Positions 35,658 to 47,932 of a stretch of DNA of 64,000 nucleotides are shown in pieces. Position 1 is the first letter of the stretch; each line of letters starts with the position of its first letter. The DNA comes from Citrus sinensis (Eukaryota; Streptophyta; Magnoliopsida; Sapindales; Rutaceae). The DNA lies in NCBI RefSeq assembly GCF_022201045.2, contig NC_068560.1, positions 37,535,001 through 37,599,000 on the forward strand. The letters are read 5' to 3'. Made by a program: the position numbers and the translations under genes. The notes under the pieces are model-generated. The model worked only from the letters and a program-made list of their open reading frames with translations, was not told where the DNA came from and ran no database searches.

Positions 35658-38151
35658 TTAGCCCTCGAAGCTCTCCTCAAGGCCCTCCTCATACTCTTCC
35701 TCATCATCAGCTGTTGCATCCTGATATTGTTGGTACTCAGCCACCAAGTCATTCATGTTGCTCTCTGCCTCAGTGAACTCCATCTCATCCATACCCTCCC
35801 CAGTATACCAATGCAAAAAGGCCTTACGCCGGAACATGGCAGTAAACTGTTCACTCACCCTCCTGAACATCTCTTGGATGGATGTTGAGTTACCAATAAA
35901 AGTAGATGCCATCTTCAGACCACGTGGTGGAATATCGCACACGCTGGACTTCACATTGTTGGGGATCCACTCCACAAAGTAGGATGAATTCTTGTTCTGT
36001 ACATTAATCATCTGCTCATCCACCTCTTTGGTGCTCATCTTTCCTCTGAACATGGCTGAGGCTGTGAGGTAGCGCCCATGGCGGGGGTCAGCAGCACACA
36101 TCATATTCTTGGCATCCCACATTTGCTGGGTCAGCTCTGGCACAGTGAGGGAGATATATTGCTGGGATCCCCGTGAGGTGAGTGGTGCAAATCCCACCAT
36201 GAAGAAATGAAGACGTGGGAATGGGATCAGATTAACAGCCAGCTTCCTGAGGTCAGAGTTGAGCTGCCCAGGGAACCTCAGGCAGCAAGTGACACCACTC
36301 ATAGTTGCAGAAATCAAGTGATTCAAGTCACCAACTGCAAATTAGAGGCACAAGAAAAAAAAGGATCAATATTTTCCTAGTTTTCATTATTTTCACAAAT
36401 ATTGTTTTGATACTCACAGCTTGGAGTGCTAAGCTTTAGAGTCCGGAAGCAAATATCATAAAGAGCTTCGTTGTCAAGAACCATGCATTCATCAGCATTC
36501 TCAACCAACTGGTGCACAGAAAGGGTCGCATTATATGGCTCCACCACTGTGTCAGAGACCTTCGGAGAAGGGAACACAGAGAAAGTCATCATCATCCTGT
36601 CTGGGTATTCCTCTCTAATCTTTGATATCAAGAGAGTTCCCATGCCAGAACCTGTACCTCCTCCCAGTGAGTGGCACACCTGAAAACCTGGCCCAAGACA
36701 ACAACAGCAAACAAGTTTGATCAGCCAATTTTAAAACAACAGGATGAACCATTCATTACTAGCCAGTGAAGAGGTTATAATCCATTCATTTCAATCCAAT
36801 CCAAACAACAAAGGAAATAGCATATGAATCCTAGTTGTCTTCATATAAACAGTGAATCTTCAGAAAAGAGTCAAACAAGAACAAGCTACTCTAAATCCAT
36901 TTTACTCCCACGAATAGCACCTTACAAACTGCAGACAAGGTACCATATATCATTCTATACAACATCACTCAAGAATCCAATCAAATGAAATTTGTATGCA
37001 AAATCCACCAATCTGAAGAGATCATTTCATTACAACATCAATTAAACAATAAAATTGCCGCAATGATCCCAAGATTATCAATTACACTTATGACATTTTT
37101 GGTAACAATCCAATGTCCCATGCAGAGCAAGGTTCAAGGTATCTCAAAAATCATCAACTTCATATTGTACCTAATAACCAAGATCTGATGATCACATTTA
37201 CGCTGCGATTTATCCCACCATCTAAATATGATAATCTTCATAGTCTTCACAAGATTAAATTACTATTTTACTGTTCATCATCTTTTCACCGAGTCCATAT
37301 TCTATAAAATGCAAAGCTGGCAGGGGCCAACATGGCTACAGAAATGGGGCTTCAAAACTGTACAAGATCCACTTTTTGTGTCAATTTACAAATAGTAAAG
37401 AAACGGTATAGTGAAAAAAATTATTCATGAGGTTGGGCAATCACAATCATGATAAGAAGAAATTAATAAATATCACAAATTTGCAAAAAGGCTCAATTAC
37501 AGTATGTCCCCACTCTACAGTGTCTCCACACCAGACAAAAATGGGCCCCACTGATAACAACTCAACCTTATCAGAAGCATATGCCATACGATCAAATGAT
37601 AATCAATCGACCACACAGTTGATATTTGAGGTTTTTTTCTTTTCTTTTTTCTTTTTTTCACTTTAGTATTTACAAAATATCAGAATTCAGGTCAACAATT
37701 AAGAATATGAATAACAAAAGGAAATGGATAATTCGAAAAACCAAAAGGTACCTTGCAAGCAATCACAGTTCTCTGCCTCCTTACGAACGACGTCAAGAAC
37801 AGCGTCGATCAATTCGGCGCCTTCAGTATAATGACCTTTGGCCCAGTTATTGCCCGCACCGGATTGTCCAAAAACGAAGTTATCAGGTCGAAAGATCTGG
37901 CCGTACGGGCCGGATCTGATACTATCCATGGTACCGGGTTCAAGATCCATGAGAACAGCCCGAGGCACGTACCTTCCACCGGAAGCTTCGTTGTAGTAGA
38001 CATTGATCCGCTCCAGTTGAAGATCCTCAACGCCGTCACCTCTATACTTCCCCGTGGGGTCCACGCCATGCTCGTCGCAAATGACTTCCCAGAATTTGGA
38101 TCCGATTTGGTTGCCGCATTGGCCTCCTTGAATGTGCAAGATCTCTCTCAT
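35658..38151 (-). CDS. TUB: beta-tubulin
   Basis: Three exons on the minus strand: 38151-37752, 36687-36418 and 36334-35658, giving 448 residues, full family length. It begins MREI, the N-terminal tetrapeptide by which tubulin mRNA is autoregulated in animals and probably plants. Residues 10-13 (GQCG), the GTP-binding signature GGGTGSG (142-148), [18 protein letters not shown] and the acidic tail ([20 protein letters not shown]) are all present. It pairs with alpha-tubulin to form microtubules in the cytosol. The two introns sit at the classical plant beta-tubulin positions, after CLQ and within the LSTPS-FGDL block; intron 1 exceeds 1 kb. A (GA)n tract lies directly upstream of the ATG in the leader. 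No disruption seen. Confidence 0.98.
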
Positions 38152-38196
38152 TTATCTCAAACGGAAAGGAAACGAAGAGAAAATGAATTGAAGATT

Positions 38197-38197
<1 letters not shown>

Positions 38198-38232
<35 letters not shown>
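38198..38232. repeat. (GA)n microsatellite in beta-tubulin leader
   Basis: About 17 uninterrupted AG units, 47 bp upstream of the tubulin ATG, so CT-repeats on the transcribed strand. Such pyrimidine-rich leaders are common in highly expressed plant genes. Confidence 0.9.
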
Positions 38233-38233
<1 letters not shown>

Positions 38234-38399
38234 GATATGATCTGAAGAAGATTAAGATTTAAGAGAGAGTGAGAGAGAATCGGAGGGAGCCGAGCAAGGA
38301 AATAATAATAATTATAAAGAGCAGCGGTGCTATTTCTCAAGGTGTGCTGTCATGTGTGTTTGAGAGAGAGTACGGACAACCAACTAACTGTACAGCATG

Positions 38400-39170
38400 G
38401 GGTCCGCACGTTACGACGGGGCATCGTTTATGATTCTTTGCATCTATTATACGGAGTTATCGAAGGTATCTTATGCAGCTGTTCGATAAAAATTTCAGAC
38501 GGTGAAAAAATAAAATTTTGTTATTTTATATTTTTTACATTCATTAAATTTTAATCAAATGATTACGGAACAGTTATATATTTTATATTATTACGTAAAG
38601 TAATAAGTGCCCTACTATATATATTATCTAATTTCAGAATGTGAACGTCGGTTGTTCTAACTTCATTTTTCATTCACCGTTACGGTCCCGTTCTGTTCTT
38701 CAAATATCAGGCCGCAGCGTTATGAATTGCCACGTGTAATGATCCGAGGGTCATAACTGTCAAATGGCAGCTGGCATGGGCCTGTCGCTTTCTCCGGATA
38801 ATCAACTAAAATTTCCGGACCATAAATTGTATATTCTCATTGGCCCCGGAGTACCAGTGTAGTGAATAATTATATGATACACCAACGAAAGGGGTGATCC
38901 TTCATTGATTGTCAGTTCACCATTGTGCGAACCAAATTAACGTGGCACTCAAGGAATAATAAAAGCTTCGACGGGAAACTAAATTGAGTTGCTTCATTTC
39001 TTTACGAACAAATACAACACAAAAGGCTAATGAACATTATACCAATACTGACGCAAAAGCTAATTCGCAAATGTCAAGGAAAAGAATTCGAGAATACAGT
39101 TTCCACACATTACACAACTTTGAATGGTACTATGGGCTAAAACAAATGAAAGGCTAATTCTTTCATGACA
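38400..39170. other. intergenic between tubulin and BRE genes
   Basis: Promoter side of the beta-tubulin gene and 3' flank of BRE. No further gene or repeat recognised. Confidence 0.5.
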
Positions 39171-39175
39171 ATGCA

Positions 39176-42100
39176 CTAGTGTTGGTTCTGTTGAAGTTGG
39201 GCTTCGTTGCAGTACTTTTTAAAGTTCACAGATTCATCAACCAAATATTCGCTGCCAAATGTTTATTCAGATTAGAAAAATGCATGAAAAAAATGGACCA
39301 ATAACTAGAAATGATAGAAAGCACTCACAATGTTCTCTCAGCCATTTGTGAATGTTCCCATCTTGGACTCCAAGGATAATCTGTCAGAAGGGGTGATTTG
39401 ATCGGCATGCCTTGAGAGTTGAAATACTACAAAATCATATTATCGTAGCTTTGATCAGAAAGGATTGAACAAGAACAGGATGATGCCGTTAGGCTTCAAA
39501 TCTAATTTTCGGGGAAGAACAATACAGTACAGTAAATGACAGAGTATCAAGAGATTGAACCACAGATATGAAGAGATCATCAAACCCATCTTAAAGTTTC
39601 ACAGCTCCTTGGATATATTGATGATGGTCTAATCTTTTTACTGTGGATGGTATATTCACTATCATACAAATTTCCTTGACTAGCTCTCCATGATGAATAA
39701 AAATATGACAGCACTAGTATCATTTCAAGCAATCTAGGCAATAAAGTTCATATTATTTTATTTTATATTAACAGATAATGGTAGCAAAATAATCACCATA
39801 TGCAATACTAGTCACAAGACACTGCTCGATTTTGTAATGTACGTATCAATATCTTATCAACCTATAGTTCTGACTTCTGAAGTCAAAAGGAAAGGCTATT
39901 GAGAGAACCCAATGCGAGTTGTCTTGCCTCGTCCTATATTAACGACTAGCAACTATATTCATATTCTCTTTTTTCTTGATTCAATGAAAAAACCCATGGG
40001 CAAATTACACACATCTTCAAGCAACAAATACAATATAATGTCTAATAAATTTGTAGATTGGAGAAGTATCATACCATGGAACTTTGAAGCATGAGAGATG
40101 GCTGCTGCTTTGGAAATTGAGTTGAAAGGAAAAATAGCACCTGCAGTACATAAAACCATGAGGTGGCCAAAAGAAAATCCAACCATAAAATGACGATACA
40201 AAAAGAATGATGTCGAGAAATGATTAAGACAAAGAATAACATAAATAGTGTGCCTAACAATTTGATATGGCATAACCCTCTTAGCGTCATGCACTCACTA
40301 TCACCTGTTTTAAGTATGTAAAATGAAGGTAGTGAAGAAATTATCATACCAAGAATGAGAAAGCACCAGAGGCAACAAAAAACATAGACTTTCTGTAAAA
40401 AACCTGAGATAAAAAGCCATAAGAACCTAAGTCAGTCTCAATACCAAACATTTAATTCTGCAGGAAAAAAGCATACATAAAAATGCCTACCGAATCAGTC
40501 TCTATCGGTCTTCCAAATAGAGGAGCTAATGCTTCAATAAAGCGTCTTCTAACTTCGATTAATGAAACTGCCTCTGAGACCTACAATATGAAAAAATGCT
40601 GATAACATAAAAGAAAACATTATGCAACACTCGCTATTATTACCAATTTAAATGCACCATCAAAGAAAGAAATGCAGCTGACCTGTCTCTCAAGGGCTTC
40701 TTCTAGATGGGGAAGGTATTCAGCCATACACCTATAAGCAGATAAGAAAGGTTAAAACAATTTTTAGCACAAATCATACACATGGTTGTAGGGTTAAAAG
40801 AAAAGAGAAACCATAACGATATGCAATGTATAAAGATAGACCAGAATGCATAACTTACATTCCGTCCAACCATGGAGGAAGTTTGACATCATCAACAGAA
40901 AACAGTGACTTCAACGCAGGTGTTGACATTAATTTAAGATGAGGTGCTGAAGGAGCAGAAACATACTTTCTATTAACAGGATATATCACCTGTACCCATC
41001 AGCAAATCCATAAAAGTTTTAAGTAGGGCAAAAGATGATTGCTGGAGAAAAAATGCCAAGAATTTTTAAACAAAAAAGGAACGTTGAAGCAGACATAAGA
41101 GAAATCAACCTGCAAGGATATTTTCTGTGGATGTCTCCAGGGGCACCCCACCACCATTTTATTTATGTTCATATCCATGAGAGGCACGGCAAATTTGACC
41201 TCCTCTGGCTACGCTAAAATTCAGAGGCATAGAAACCACAAATATAAATAAATAAATGAATAAATAAATAAATAAAAACTATACACATTATCAGCTCATA
41301 AGCTAATTAAAATGATCTGAACATGTTTATTTCAGTAAGTACCTTTTCAACACCTGAACTCGTATGCATTTCAATACCCTGCCAGAATGGAGTGAATTAA
41401 ACAAAGTTATACTTTTCAGAATACAAAAGAATTCCATCCATGAACTGGCATTCCAAACAAAAGAAAAGCAATATCAACATAGTGCATTAAAATGCAATAC
41501 AAAAGGAGGGAGGTGCTTATAATGTTTGCATACAGGCATTTAATGGCCAGTAATATATTATATACATACATACATACATACATACTAAGACACTGGTCCA
41601 AGTTTCCTCACAGGCCTATTTCGTCCTCTCTAGATATCCAAGAGAGCAAAGAATAAAAGAGACCCCTAAAAATTGGGATCTCCTGTAAACCAAGTGAGAT
41701 GTCCTACATGTTAGCACTATAAGTAGTTTAATCAGAACCATGCAACAATTATCTTCTTGTTCCTGCCGCTCATGATTTTGCTATTGCTCATGATTTCTCT
41801 TTTCCTCTCCATTTCATTGTCATGTCCTCATAAGCAATACTAAAGCTCTTGAAATATACGTCCATATTTTGGACTTCTCACTTTCCATTAGTTTATCAAT
41901 GTAAGGGCTTGAAAAACCAACAACTTATGCAACTTTTCTTCTTGTAAAAGTACTCAAAGAGATAGAACTAAAATTGAGCAAATCTTGTGAAATAAAGATT
42001 TAGCAGAATCACACAAACATTTATATAATCAATATGCAAATAAAATGCTAAAATTCAAAGTATTACCTCCCTGGATAACATAGTGCAAATTTCAAATTTC

Positions 42101-42783
42101 AACCGATCATCATCGACTTCCCCAACACGCTTCCGCTGGTAGGACATGTATTGATCCCTACAAGCAAAATAGTCCAAACTCATCCCTAATCACACATGTT
42201 TTCAACCTCAAGCATGTGAAAAACAAACACCCAAAAACTCAAAGCACAACCTTAATTCCCAAATGAGAGCCAGCAGCCGTGTGGGATCTTTGTTATTCCA
42301 AGTAGCCAAACTGTTCTTAATTGACCTTGAATCCCCTTCTCCCCCACTCTCATTGTAAAATGGATGAAAATCTTCATCTTCAGGGCCAAATATAACATCG
42401 GGAGGTACATGTGGAAACTCTGCATTGTATATAACATCCCCTAAAACAACGCTAAGAGACAATAATCAGTACAAAAAAGAAAAAAATAAAATAAAACAAA
42501 ATACAGGTTGAGTAAATTCTTTAAAATGATACTGACATTTGATAGTGTCTAAACAGTAAGGTATGAGCAAAGTGAACCGATCAAGAGTATTCGAGTACTT
42601 GCTCCCAGACCACGCCTGTTCAACCTGCAAATGAAATCCAATTAGGATTTAACACGATTATAGCATATAATTATTAATTTAGCAAGGAAATCCCAGATTA
42701 AATACCCTGACGGGATGAGCGAAGTGATTAATGAGGTAATGAAGCTGAGCTGAGATGAAAGGAGGGAATCCATCATACGTCAT
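39176..42783 (-). CDS. BRE: BRE/BRCC45 homologue, scaffold of the BRISC/BRCA1-A deubiquitinase complex
   Basis: Thirteen exons on the minus strand: 42783-42706, 42624-42537, 42440-42251, 42157-42067, 41378-41343, 41208-41110, 40989-40859, 40731-40683, 40580-40491, 40403-40350, 40140-40075, 39426-39329 and 39251-39176. They give 381 residues with all phases consistent. Matching blocks include NAEFPHVPPDVIFGPEDEDF, HPQKISLQVIYPVNRKYVS, LPPWLDGMCMAEYLPHLEEA and VRRRFIEALAPLFGRPIETD, and the C-terminal FEYLVDESVNFKKYC. BRE is built from degenerate ubiquitin E2-variant folds. It bridges MERIT40 and the BRCC36 K63-specific deubiquitinase in DNA-repair and signalling complexes; plant versions are linked to DNA damage response. 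It has no catalytic cysteine, as expected. Length fits the family. It looks intact. Confidence 0.95.
41563..41585. repeat. (ATAC)n microsatellite
   Basis: About six ATAC units, within the long intron between BRE exons 4 and 5. Confidence 0.85.
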
Positions 42784-43052
42784 CGTTATGTACAATCGGT
42801 CGGTGGGAGACTGCTTTTGTTGGTGGCGTTGCTAGAAAGTGTCACCGGCGATCTACACGATTGTCTGCCGCTCAGCTCGATGTGGGAAAATGGAGTCCGA
42901 CGAACGACATCGTTTGGGTGATGAAATGCTTGATTAACTATTATTGGGCTGTTTCTGGATCTTTAATGGGGCTTGAGAGCCCAGTTGATTCCATTAACGG
43001 CAAGCCCAATTGCTTGGGGTTAAAGACCTAAAGTTAAATGACTTTAATAATA

Positions 43053-43368
43053 TTTTTTTTTTGAATTCGATTATACACAGATTGTTACTGATATTACAAT
43101 TACAATATTTACAATCATACTAAACAACTGGGACCACCGCCGTACATTAACCCACTGAAGCACTTGCCCAAATACTTTAAACCCTCTCTAATATTCGAGG
43201 GGTGCCTACTCCACTCACATTTTGTAAGGGAGGGATTGTCTCCACTCAATTAGTTGATAATTGAGAAATAACTGAAACTAACCTTCATAATACTCTTATG
43301 AATGCTCGAATCCTTGCACTCAATATTGTAAGTACAAGACTTCTTCCATTGGACCAAAGACTCATTGG
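43053..43368 (-). mobile_element. tRNA-derived SINE with target-site duplication
   Basis: The element is flanked by 14-bp direct repeats TGACTT(T/G)AATAATA (43039-43052 and 43369-43382, one mismatch). Read on the minus strand it starts with box-A-like TTTGGTCCAATGGAAGA, has box-B-like AAGGATTCGAGCATTC about 40 bp later and ends in poly(A) (A10 at 43053-43062). A GAGTGGAGAC...CCCTCGAATATT block is shared with the SINE at 61481-61760. It inserted 270 bp upstream of the BRE start codon. Confidence 0.75.
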
Positions 43369-44096
43369 TGACTTGAATAATAATTATACACACCTACAAA
43401 CAGCTTTACATATTCGTACAAAACAAATTCATGTGGTATGAAGTAATTAGTTGATTTAAAGAATAATGTGATTAACATTGCATTTTTATTTACTGTTTTT
43501 ATTTTTCAACCAATTCTTTCAAAGTCCTTATATCATTATTGAAATTATTTAAACTCTAATGGCGTGTTTGATTTGAAGAAATATAAAAAGAAGAAAGGAG
43601 AAGAAAACAAAAAAAAATAAAAGGAGAAAAACGAATTTCATGTCCAACCAAATACTAAAATTGAGATTGACAATATTTTTTACTCATTTTCTTTCCCCCT
43701 CTTTTCTTTCCATTCCTCTCCTCTTCCCCATTTCTTCCAACTAAAAGTGAGCTTACGACAAAAAGAAAGTGATTTAAATGAACTATTTTGTGGCAAATGC
43801 TTCACTCATTCCTCTTCGTGTTTAGAATTCATTGTTCAGATATTTATGTCAACTGTATGCCTATGGAATTACGTGATAAATTTGGATTAAATTTCTCACA
43901 ATGGTTGTTTGATACACATTATGTCCACACTATTCCAATAATTCTTATGGTTTCACTTTTTTTTTTTTTGTAGTTTTTTTTTTAAATTAAAGTAATACTA
44001 AATTGAATTGCCAATTAATATTAATACTATCAACAAAAATTTATAGGAATAATTTTCTTTGCTTTTTTTCTCTTAAGAGAATCTACTTTACCCTCG

Positions 44097-44225
44097 TAGT
44101 TGAAAAAAAGAACACACCCACCCAGTTTTAATAATAACAAGAAATATTGAGACTTGAACCCACGTCCAAGTAGAATTTGAGAACATGGTTCACCGCCCCA
44201 ACAGCTGTCCCGGCGCTTTTTCTGA
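44097..44225 (-). mobile_element. possible SINE fragment
   Basis: On the minus strand, ACAGCTGTTGGGGCGGTGAACC resembles a box A head and CGTGGGTTCAAGTCTC resembles box B, at tRNA-like spacing. No clear tail or target duplication was found. Confidence 0.35.
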
Positions 44226-44809
44226 TAAGGCAAGGCTAGTATGTAACAGTAATTATATATGTCCATTACAATTTACAAAGACCATAACTGTTTTTGGCGA
44301 GAAGGACTACCTAGCCCGGCCCGTTTTCCAAACGGGTCCAACTGAAGTTCAGGCCTAAATTTGTCTTTATCAATTGATTTATTTTCTCCTGCCTGGTTGT
44401 TAGAAGGTGAGAAAAGCAAAAGGAATATAATCGGGGTTTCATTTTCCATAAAATGCGAGCTGATGTTGGTAAACCAGCTGCATTTTTATTTTAATTTTGT
44501 CAATTCCGGGTGATCATATATCCTTCACATTTGAAGATGCTTGATGATTCAAAATTCAATTGATACAAATATACACTATTTTTATTATTTCCTTTCCAAA
44601 GTTAGCTTAATAATTTAGGAAAGTAATAATACTGATTGAGCATTCCTTGTTTATGAGCTATTTACCTTATTCTACAAAAGGGTTGTCCTTATCCTTGCAA
44701 TCACAAAACATAAAAACTCATTTACATTTCAGTTTCACGCCATTAATCAGTTGTCGCAATAAGAAATAAAATTAATATTCGTTTGCTCTGCTTTGGTTAA
44801 AAAAAAAAG

Positions 44810-45369
44810 ATGGGAGGTCTTTGCTCAGGAGGGATGAAGAAGCAACAAAATGCTTTAGATCTTAATCTTGAGAGGCTGAAGTCAGAAAAAAGCACAAAGC
44901 ATCACCACAAAGAAAACAGAATCACTCTCGAACCGCTACAGTTGCCATTTCCCAGGGAATTACTGTCGATGAAAGGGGCTTCCGAGTACAAGGTATGTTC
45001 AAATAATTGACTCTACTTTTTTGTACTTGATCAAATTTTTAGAAGCGAGCAGATATTTTAATGCATGATTATAGTAATATAAAGACGATGGCTTACACAT
45101 AAACACTTTGAAGTTTTCAGTTTAAATTAATAATATGTCGAACAAAGACTTTTGAGTTCTGTTTATTGAAAATATACATATATACGCACACACACGGTTG
45201 CTCTGTTAGTGATATACTCATATTTTGGCTACCAGGTCGTTTTCTCCTTTTCTTGAGATACACTTTTGGATTATAATTTTTTTTCCCCATTTCGTAGGCT
45301 GCTAAGAGGTCTTCGTTTATTGGAAGAGATGGCATTGGCGGCCTATCAATGACTGGTCCAGCAGTTTAA
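44810..45369 (+). CDS. truncated PSI1-like mini-gene (84 residues, N-myristoylation signal)
   Basis: Two exons, 44810-44992 and 45298-45369, giving 84 residues. It matches only the N-terminus of the full PSI1-like gene 3 kb downstream. MGGLCSGGMKKQQ parallels [13 protein letters not shown], both with the Gly-2 myristoylation signal and an adjacent Cys. LPFPRELLSMKG parallels [12 protein letters not shown], and KRSSFIGRDGIGGLSM parallels [15 protein letters not shown]. Splice position and phase match exon 1/exon 2 of that gene. It then ends at TGPAV-stop, so both the DUF3475 and DUF668 regions are missing. The frame and splice sites are intact, so it may make a small membrane-tethered peptide. 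Equally it may be a partial tandem duplicate that is no longer functional. Expression data would decide. Confidence 0.6.
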
Positions 45370-45374
45370 TTTTA

Positions 45375-47925
45375 ACATTGGAGAAGTCCCTATATTTTAA
45401 GGCGTTTGCTTATTGATTGATTGATTCATTAGAGGAAACCAAAAATTCCTTGTACAGGTGTAGAAGATAAATAATCAAGGAATAAAAGCTTGTGAATATT
45501 GTTTCATTGTTCATCTCACTAGGCTGATACTCTGGGTTGGTGTATCCTTTCAAATTTATCTTCATATGGTTCTGTTCGGTTTATTGATTCGTTACTAAAC
45601 ATATTTTTATTTTTATCCCGTAAATGTTATTACTATATTGCTTTGGTATATTTATTACAATATAATTAATTGAGTTGTTAATCAAGAAAAGTAATGGCCT
45701 GATTAGGATTTGTTATACTGCACTATTAATAAATAAGTGACATAGGGAATCAACTTATCTGATAACCATGTTATTTTAAATCAACCGGAACACCCCCCCG
45801 CTAACTCTTGTTGCAATTTTATCAAGTTCACGACCAAGAGCTTATACCGAAAATGTTAGGAACTTGGCTTAATGAGCTGCAATGGAATGGAAGAGGTTGC
45901 TTTTGTAGAATCCAAAAGCAACATTAGCAAAGTCAATTTCTCCGAGTAGAATTTTCCAGGAAGGATTCAGGGAAAGTTGTGTACTCGGCCATCGATATCA
46001 CACGCAGAATTAGCAGCATTCAGCTATTTTTTAAAAAAATAAAAAAATTGTCAACGACACAACCCACCCCAAGCCAGAAAAGTCTCAGTAATTTCACAGT
46101 TTTGACAGAGAACCCTAATGGACTTTCGGTATCAGTTTCTAAGGCCTGAACAATGGCTACGATACGACCTTTTCAACCGATCATCTCATTCTAGGCTTAT
46201 TGCTTGAAGAGTTTTGGTTACGTCATTACCGCATTTACCCTCCAACAAGTTTCATTCAACTCTTTCGTACTTTTCTGCACAAAAAAAGAAATGTAAGTAC
46301 GTAGTTCTCTTGGAATAGAGATCTTCTTATAATAAAATCAAATCAATCTCAATCAGTTACCAAACCCCAAAAAAAGAAAAAAAAATTAATTTGCCAAAAA
46401 CCAATCTTGCGATTCATGTGAAATCAGTGGACTTTTGGCTGATATTTATTATGACGAATGTCCAATCTTTTATTCCTTCTAATCTGGAAAAGTAATCATC
46501 CACGTTTAAGAAGCATTTTAGTAATTAACGGCCGGCATTTTGGCCAAAGATTAAGTCAAAACTCAATTTGCTTTTGCTGCTTGACTTTGACAATTCAAAA
46601 TATGTCAGCAGAGATGGATGTGTACGTTTGCTCATTATGCAATTAAAATAGAAAGAATCAATCAAGAATTAGTTTTCACATGCAATTTCTAACGGCCTTC
46701 ACCTTTGTCTCCGTGGGCGGTGCGCAAGGTTTATTATCAAACTTGTCCTTGCAGTTTATGAACAGCACAAATTAGTATACAAGTGTGCCACTTTTCTAAA
46801 ATTAGCCCCCATCGATGTAAGAATATTAATCACTATCAAAAGATGCAAGGTTGAAATCATGGATATAAAAGATGACAAAGGTTATGCTTATTTACGATTG
46901 AAGAGTTATTTTAATATAAATTAAAATAGTAGTATTAACCATAGATTATAAATTTTTTTTTACTAATTATGTTGTACGAACTGATGGTATATTGTTATAT
47001 AATAGTTGCATAGTTCATATTATTTATTTTTAATAATTTTATTGATCTGTGTACAAATTTTTTTTAACATAATATTATCTAGTTTGAATTACCTTTTGCA
47101 CACAGTTACTCGAAAAATCTTATAAATGGGTTAATTTTGGCTAATGAACTTGGATGGTGTTTATGATAAGGACTAATCTACAAAAAGTTGTTAACCTGTG
47201 GACAAATTTGTTACTTCTGCAAACTAAAGGTATGAGTTTAATATTCACCTAGGGATCAAGGCACAACAGAATGGTGAAATGGTCGTTTTAACAACTTTGA
47301 ACTTTCATGTTGCCCTGAGTTGGGGGGGCAAAATAGTAAAATGGAAATTCAAAGAGTGATAGTAAAGTTAGTCAGACGTAACAAACTCAGACTCGGTGGG
47401 CGGGATTTGATTTCATTCCCTTCAACTAACAAACAAGATACACAGAATGACAAGAATAGTCAATTCAACTGTATCTCTTCTAATCTCTCCTCCCTTCAGC
47501 TATCAAATATCCCACGAGGTTTTCTTGCCGTTTATTATTTACTCGTTGTTTTGTTAGTTTATCAAATCAATCTCTTGGCAAACTTCATTGCTTGCCACCT
47601 CTGCTGTTATTCTTTCATACGAGCGTGCCGCCTTAATTTTCTTCAACCACTTTATAAGTAAGTTTCTTCTTTTTCTTTTTCTTTTTCTTTTTTCTTAAAA
47701 TTGAAATTTCTGTTTTTTTTTTTTTTAAACCTTGTTTGGTTAGCTAGGAACTGGAGGAAAAGATAAGACTTAGTAGATTCTTTTCCTGTTTAGTTGAATC
47801 ATCTTAGTCAAAGTGTGAAAAAAAAAAAAAAAAAAAAAAAACTTCTCAAGTTGCACTCTAATTTCATATTAATTTTGTAATATGTTTATTTGATAGTATT
47901 CTTTTGATCAGATAGAGGAAAGGGG
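45375..47925. other. intergenic plus 5' leader of the PSI1-like gene
   Basis: No gene in 45400-47300. A likely noncoding first exon ends near 47658 (ATAA|GTAAGT), with an intron running to TTTGATCAG at about 47911. The open frame at 47320-47661 lies over this leader and is not taken as coding. There is a poly(A) run at about 47818-47840. Confidence 0.5.
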
Positions 47926-47932
47926 GAAAAAA

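Noticed and set aside
35604-36683. Several plus-strand open frames
   Set aside because: Antisense shadows of beta-tubulin exons.
47320-47661. 113-residue plus-strand frame before the PSI1-like gene
   Set aside because: It overlaps the noncoding first exon and its splice donor. No family resemblance.
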